From Candidatus Sulfotelmatobacter sp. (GTDB lineage: Bacteria > Acidobacteriota > Terriglobia > Terriglobales > Acidobacteriaceae): DNA of 36,403 nt. The notes beneath the pieces were generated by a model, which saw nothing but the letters and a program-made list of their open reading frames with translations, had not been told where the DNA came from and searched no databases. Made by a program: the position numbers and the translations under genes. Shown here piece by piece: positions 33,323 through 36,403 of this stretch; within the stretch, counting starts at the first letter, position 1, and the number at the start of each line of letters is the position of its first letter. The DNA is taken from contig JASHPH010000197.1 in assembly GCA_030038255.1 (NCBI GenBank), positions 1 to 36,403 of the forward strand. Reading direction: 5' to 3'.

Positions 33323-33856
33323 CTATTTGGGAGGTAAGGATGACTGCACCGCTGCCGGCGCGAGGCTGTTCCTCACCCATTGCGGAAGCTTGTCGGCGTT
33401 GGCCAGGAGCAGGCTCACCTGCCACATTTGCGTCGTCGTGAGCGACTTGTCGAAGCCGGGCATGCCGGTCATGCGAATGCCGCCGGCTATTTTCCAATAG
33501 GTTTCGCCGGGGGGATCGTCGGTGACTCCAGTGCCTTCCATTAGCTTGGGCGGCTTGGGAAACATGCCCTTGGCGATGGCGGTTTGGGGCTGGCCGGGAA
33601 GGCCGTGGCAAACGGCACAGTGGTCTTTGTAGATCTGCGCGCCTGCGGTGTAGGCGGCCTCGTCGGCGGCGATGAGGACGGACTTGGGCATCTCCTTGTC
33701 GAGGCGGGCATGGAGCGCCGCTCGCGCCAGCGTTCTTTCAAACGGCATGGGTGGAGCCGAAGTCGCGACGGGTGCGTTGCCCGAGGAAAAATAGAAATAG
33801 ACAGCCACTGGAACCGCCAGGAATCCGAGGATCAGTCCGATCAGGAACTTTCGCAT
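33323..33856 (-). CDS. Membrane-anchored or exported monohaem cytochrome c
   Basis: A 177-residue protein with an N-terminal membrane segment (FLIGLILGFLAVPVAVYFYF) that may be an uncleaved anchor, then a class I cytochrome c domain: IYKDHCAVCHGLPGQPQTAI with CAVCH, and GGIRMTGMPGFDKSL with the probable axial Met. The helix TTTQMWQVSLLLANADKLP completes the fold. It is an electron carrier at the outer face of the inner membrane. AGGAG lies upstream of the ATG. It is close to, but convergent from, the molybdoenzyme operon, so a functional link is only suggested. Confidence 0.9.
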   Translation of the reverse strand: MRKFLIGLILGFLAVPVAVYFYFSSGNAPVATSAPPMPFERTLARAALHARLDKEMPKSVLIAADEAAYTAGAQIYKDHCAVCHGLPGQPQTAIAKGMFPKPPKLMEGTGVTDDPPGETYWKIAGGIRMTGMPGFDKSLTTTQMWQVSLLLANADKLPQWVRNSLAPAAVQSSLPPK

Positions 33857-34012
33857 GCACGTTCTCCTATGAGAATAGAGTCGAGCCTTTGATACTAACC
33901 CAGCGGGGACGTTTCCGTGATCCTGCGCACAGAAAGTGGTCACGAGTGGCCCTACTATGTCGTCAGAAAGGCAAGTCGCTCCTTGATGGCGCTAGCGCGT
34001 AGGAGGTGCGTC

Positions 34013-34753
34013 ATGCTGCTGATCTTAGGGTTGCTGCTTGTCGTCTTCGGTGTGGCTCTTGTTCTTCTGATGCCCGCGCTGTGGGTGCGGGAAACACATC
34101 ATCAATATTCTGGTCCGCGGGCGGTCATATGCCCGGAGACGCAGCGGGAAGCAGGAGTCACGATTGATGCCGTGCATGCGGCGGCGACCGCGCTCAGCGG
34201 CAAGCCGGAGTTTCGTCTCTCGGATTGCACGCGCTGGCCGGCGCGTGTTCACTGCGGGCAGGAATGTCTTCCGCAAGCTCTGCAAAACGAGCCTTACACA
34301 GAAGGCGAAGTGCATCTCGCCAGACCCCGCGGGCACATTTACCACCTACCCGTGCTGCTGGCCGCGTGTGCGGCCTGGTATGTGGGCATGCTCTGGCATT
34401 CGCGCTATTTGTTCCGCGAACAATGGATGAACGCGCTAGGCATGAGCCAAGCGGAGTGGCGGCAGCTGGTTTTCTGGTATTCGCCACACTTGCTGAGCAT
34501 CGCGGCCTGCCTGCTGTTCGCATATGGCGTTGCGTGGCTGCAGACGTGGCTTGTGCGCAAGGGAGTGTGGCAGGGCATTCTGTCGTCGACGCTGCTGTGG
34601 TGCGCGATTCTGTTTGCGACACTGCCCTCGACCTTTGGCCTTTCCCGCGAATTGCTGCTGATCGAGGCCGGTTACACCTTCGTGGCGACGGTGATTGTGG
34701 GGGCGATCATCGGCGGGCTGAGCGGCAAGCTGCACCTCGCAGAATCGAAGTAA
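34013..34753 (+). CDS. DUF1761-like membrane protein
   Basis: A 246-residue protein with about five membrane spans. Span 1 is MLLILGLLLVVFGVALVLLM. A Cys-containing extracytoplasmic part of about 90 residues follows (CPETQ, DCTRW, CGQECL). Then come spans near VLLAACAAWYVGMLWHSRYL, LSIAACLLFAYGVAWLQTW, GILSSTLLWCAILFATLPS and GYTFVATVIVGAIIGGLSG. The YVGMLWHSRYLFREQWMNAL phrase fits the DUF1761 signature (a conserved YxxGxLWYSPxxFGxxW-like start). The start at 34013 has AGGAGG at 34001-34006. Function unknown. Confidence 0.82.
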   Translation: MLLILGLLLVVFGVALVLLMPALWVRETHHQYSGPRAVICPETQREAGVTIDAVHAAATALSGKPEFRLSDCTRWPARVHCGQECLPQALQNEPYTEGEVHLARPRGHIYHLPVLLAACAAWYVGMLWHSRYLFREQWMNALGMSQAEWRQLVFWYSPHLLSIAACLLFAYGVAWLQTWLVRKGVWQGILSSTLLWCAILFATLPSTFGLSRELLLIEAGYTFVATVIVGAIIGGLSGKLHLAESK

Positions 34754-34883
34754 GCGCGGCCGCGCCCGACGAATCTTTTACAACTCTCTAGCGCTGCGGT
34801 GGCATCTGCGCTGTCGGACTGCTTTATTTTCCACACGCGCTGATCTCGGTTCCTGGAACATCCGCGCGAGCCTTAAGCCGGAC

Positions 34884-34906
34884 GCCGATGTTACACTCGC
34901 ATCGGC
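34884..34906 (+). promoter_or_regulatory. Inverted repeat abutting the thrC start codon
   Basis: GCCGATG (34884-34890) and CATCGGC (34900-34906) with a 9-base spacer that contains TACACT (34892-34897), a -10-like hexamer. The ATG follows directly. It can be an operator, or part of a very short leader; no Shine-Dalgarno is visible. Confidence 0.4.
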
Positions 34907-36160
34907 ATGCTGACTCACCTAGAATGCACGCGTTGCGGCGAACATTATCCTGCGGACCGATCGCAAACCGTCTGCCCCAAAGATGCGGGCATACTTTACG
35001 CGCGCTACGATCTGGCGGCAATCAAACGTACTTTTTCCTCCGCGCGCCTGGCCGGCCGCGCGCCTACCATGTGGCGCTACGACGCGGTGCTGCCAGAGGC
35101 CGATCCGGTATCGCTTGGCGAGGGTTTCACGCCGATGCTGCCCAGCCGCGAGTATCCCAATGTATTCATCAAAGACGAAGGGTTGAATCCAACAGGCTCG
35201 TTCAAGGCGCGGGGGCTTTCGGCGTGTGTCACGATGGCGCGGCACTTCGGACTGAAGAAGCTGGCCATCCCATCGGCGGGAAATGCGGCGGGTGCGCTGG
35301 CTGCGTATTCAGCTGCAGCGAAAGTTGAGGCTCACATATTCATGCCGAAGGATGTGCCTGCGGCCAACCGCATTGAATGCGACTACTACGGCGCGCAGGT
35401 CACGCTGGTAGATGGGCTGATCAGCGATTGCGCGGGGAAAGTGGCGGAACTCAAGGAGTCGGCAGCGTGGAATAAGGACGGATGGTTCGACGTGTCCACG
35501 ACGAAGGAACCGTATCGGGTTGAGGGCAAGAAGACGATGGGGTACGAAGTCGCCGAGCAACTGGGATGGCGATTGCCGCAGGGGATTATTTATCCGACGG
35601 GCGGTGGGGTTGGTCTGCTGGGGATGTGGAAGGCATTCGAGGAGATGGAAGCGCTGGGGTGGATCGCCTCGGAAAGGTCTGGGGCGGAGCGACCGAAGAT
35701 GATTAGCGTTCAGGCTGCCGGTTGCGCGCCGATTGTGAAGGCATGGGACGAAGGCAAGTCCGGCGTGGAAATGTGGGCGAACGCCGCCACGCTGGCTGCG
35801 GGGCTGCGCGTGCCCAAGCCGTATGGGGATTATCTGATTCTCGACATATTAAAGAAGAGCAAGGGCGCGGCGGTGAGTGCGACGGATGAAGAGATTGTCC
35901 AAGCCGCGCGGCATTGGGCGAAGGTGGAGGGAATTTTCGCGGCGCCGGAAGGTGCGGCGTGCCTGGTGGCGTACCGCAAGTTGCGGGCGAGCGGATTCTT
36001 CAAACCGGAAGATACGGTCGTGCTGTTCAATACGGGCAGCGGATTGAAGTATCTGGATGTGCTGGAAGCGGGCATGGCGAAGCCAGTGTCGGCGGCGCGT
36101 CCGGCGCAGGCGGCGAAGCCGCAGGGGCGACAAATTGGTGGGATTATCGGGCCGTACTGA
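34907..36160 (+). CDS. thrC: Threonine synthase
   Basis: A PLP enzyme that converts O-phosphohomoserine to threonine (cytoplasm). The product has 417 residues. An N-terminal zinc-ribbon-like segment (LECTRCGEHYPAD, then TVCPKDAG) is followed by SLGEGFTPMLPS, the cofactor-binding KDEGLNPTGSFKARG with the PLP Lys, PSAGNAAGALAAYSA, the phosphate-binding YPTGGGVGLLGMW and a late VVLFNTGSGLKY. This is the typical class II bacterial layout. The ATG at 34907 is directly after an inverted repeat and lacks a Shine-Dalgarno. The last ~25 residues (Ala/Pro/Lys-rich) extend past the usual end. No other threonine gene is adjacent. Confidence 0.95.
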   Translation: MLTHLECTRCGEHYPADRSQTVCPKDAGILYARYDLAAIKRTFSSARLAGRAPTMWRYDAVLPEADPVSLGEGFTPMLPSREYPNVFIKDEGLNPTGSFKARGLSACVTMARHFGLKKLAIPSAGNAAGALAAYSAAAKVEAHIFMPKDVPAANRIECDYYGAQVTLVDGLISDCAGKVAELKESAAWNKDGWFDVSTTKEPYRVEGKKTMGYEVAEQLGWRLPQGIIYPTGGGVGLLGMWKAFEEMEALGWIASERSGAERPKMISVQAAGCAPIVKAWDEGKSGVEMWANAATLAAGLRVPKPYGDYLILDILKKSKGAAVSATDEEIVQAARHWAKVEGIFAAPEGAACLVAYRKLRASGFFKPEDTVVLFNTGSGLKYLDVLEAGMAKPVSAARPAQAAKPQGRQIGGIIGPY

Positions 36161-36330
36161 CGAAGCCGCGCGGATGCAGCGGCATAGTCGGAGCACTTTC
36201 GGAACGATTTTGAGTGGAGTCGAGAACAGGCGCAGTCGCGGTAGTCTCCCGGTGGCATTCGTAAGCGCTGCTTTCGCAGAGCGCGCCTCAATCCGGTTTG
36301 ACATGGCTCTGTTTCCTGTTCCCGCTCATC

Positions 36331-36363
36331 GAACCGGACAGGCGCGTCTCGCGCATCCGGCTC
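36331..36363 (-). ncRNA. Group II intron domain V-like hairpin (fragment at the window edge)
   Basis: On the minus strand the segment begins GAGCCGGATGCG and ends TGTCCGGTTC. The outer stem GAGCCGGA/TCCGGTTC, a U-G pair, a two-base bulge (CU), an inner GCGC stem and a small GA-rich loop reproduce the plan of domain V of group II introns, including the AGC of the catalytic triad. It is 33 nt, one shorter than the standard 34. A maturase gene, if present, would lie beyond the right edge. The 36161-36330 sequence holds no gene. Confidence 0.5.
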
Positions 36364-36403
36364 TCGGAGAAAGTTTCACGGTTTCGCCCACGGAAAGCTG
36401 CTT

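Overview
The window looks like a chromosomal segment of a soil-type Acidobacteriota (Terriglobia-like). This is inferred from the high G+C content, the gene set (an SMC with an enlarged head domain, a secreted G1 glutamic peptidase, an S9 peptidase, DinB-like and YVTN secreted proteins, a KimA-type K+ importer) and several families of short palindromic intergenic repeats. No rRNA, tRNA, CRISPR array or replication origin was seen.

Layout. 1-621: the start of a tyrosine recombinase gene runs off the left edge, followed by about 500 bp without a convincing gene. 622-6590: smc, purC (own sigma70-type promoter), a CvpA-family membrane protein and a Fis-type HTH protein, all rightward, closed by a bidirectional terminator. 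6772-12612: a secreted TPR protein with a structured leader, an SDR, a zinc-ribbon protein, a metallo-beta-lactamase-fold hydrolase, a small tail-anchored protein and an aminotransferase carrying a repeat-derived insert. 12884-14721: a D-2-hydroxyacid dehydrogenase and an orphan GH20 N-terminal domain. 14981-18107: G1 peptidase, cytochrome c, a small Cys-rich protein and a beta-propeller protein. 18401-23149: S9 peptidase, kimA-like transporter and a rhodanese. 23280-26967: small orphan ORFs, an excisionase-like HTH, then groES-groEL under a near-perfect CIRCE element. 27109-29065: a CGNR-type zinc-finger protein and a toxin-antitoxin pair. 29157-34753: DinB-like protein, a nucleotidyltransferase broken by one in-frame stop, a cytochrome b/molybdopterin oxidoreductase pair, a secreted unknown, a cytochrome c and a DUF1761-like membrane protein. 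34907-36160: threonine synthase. The right edge holds a hairpin resembling group II intron domain V.

Most genes are housekeeping or envelope and redox functions in short operons. The main unusual theme is repeat DNA that has entered genes: a 207-bp (69-codon) composite palindromic element sits in frame inside the aminotransferase, the same repeat encodes the C-terminal tail of the cytochrome b, and another repeat supplies the stop codon of the nucleotidyltransferase. Other points of interest are a compact structured RNA candidate upstream of the TPR gene and Shine-Dalgarno-masking hairpins on the recombinase and excisionase-like genes.
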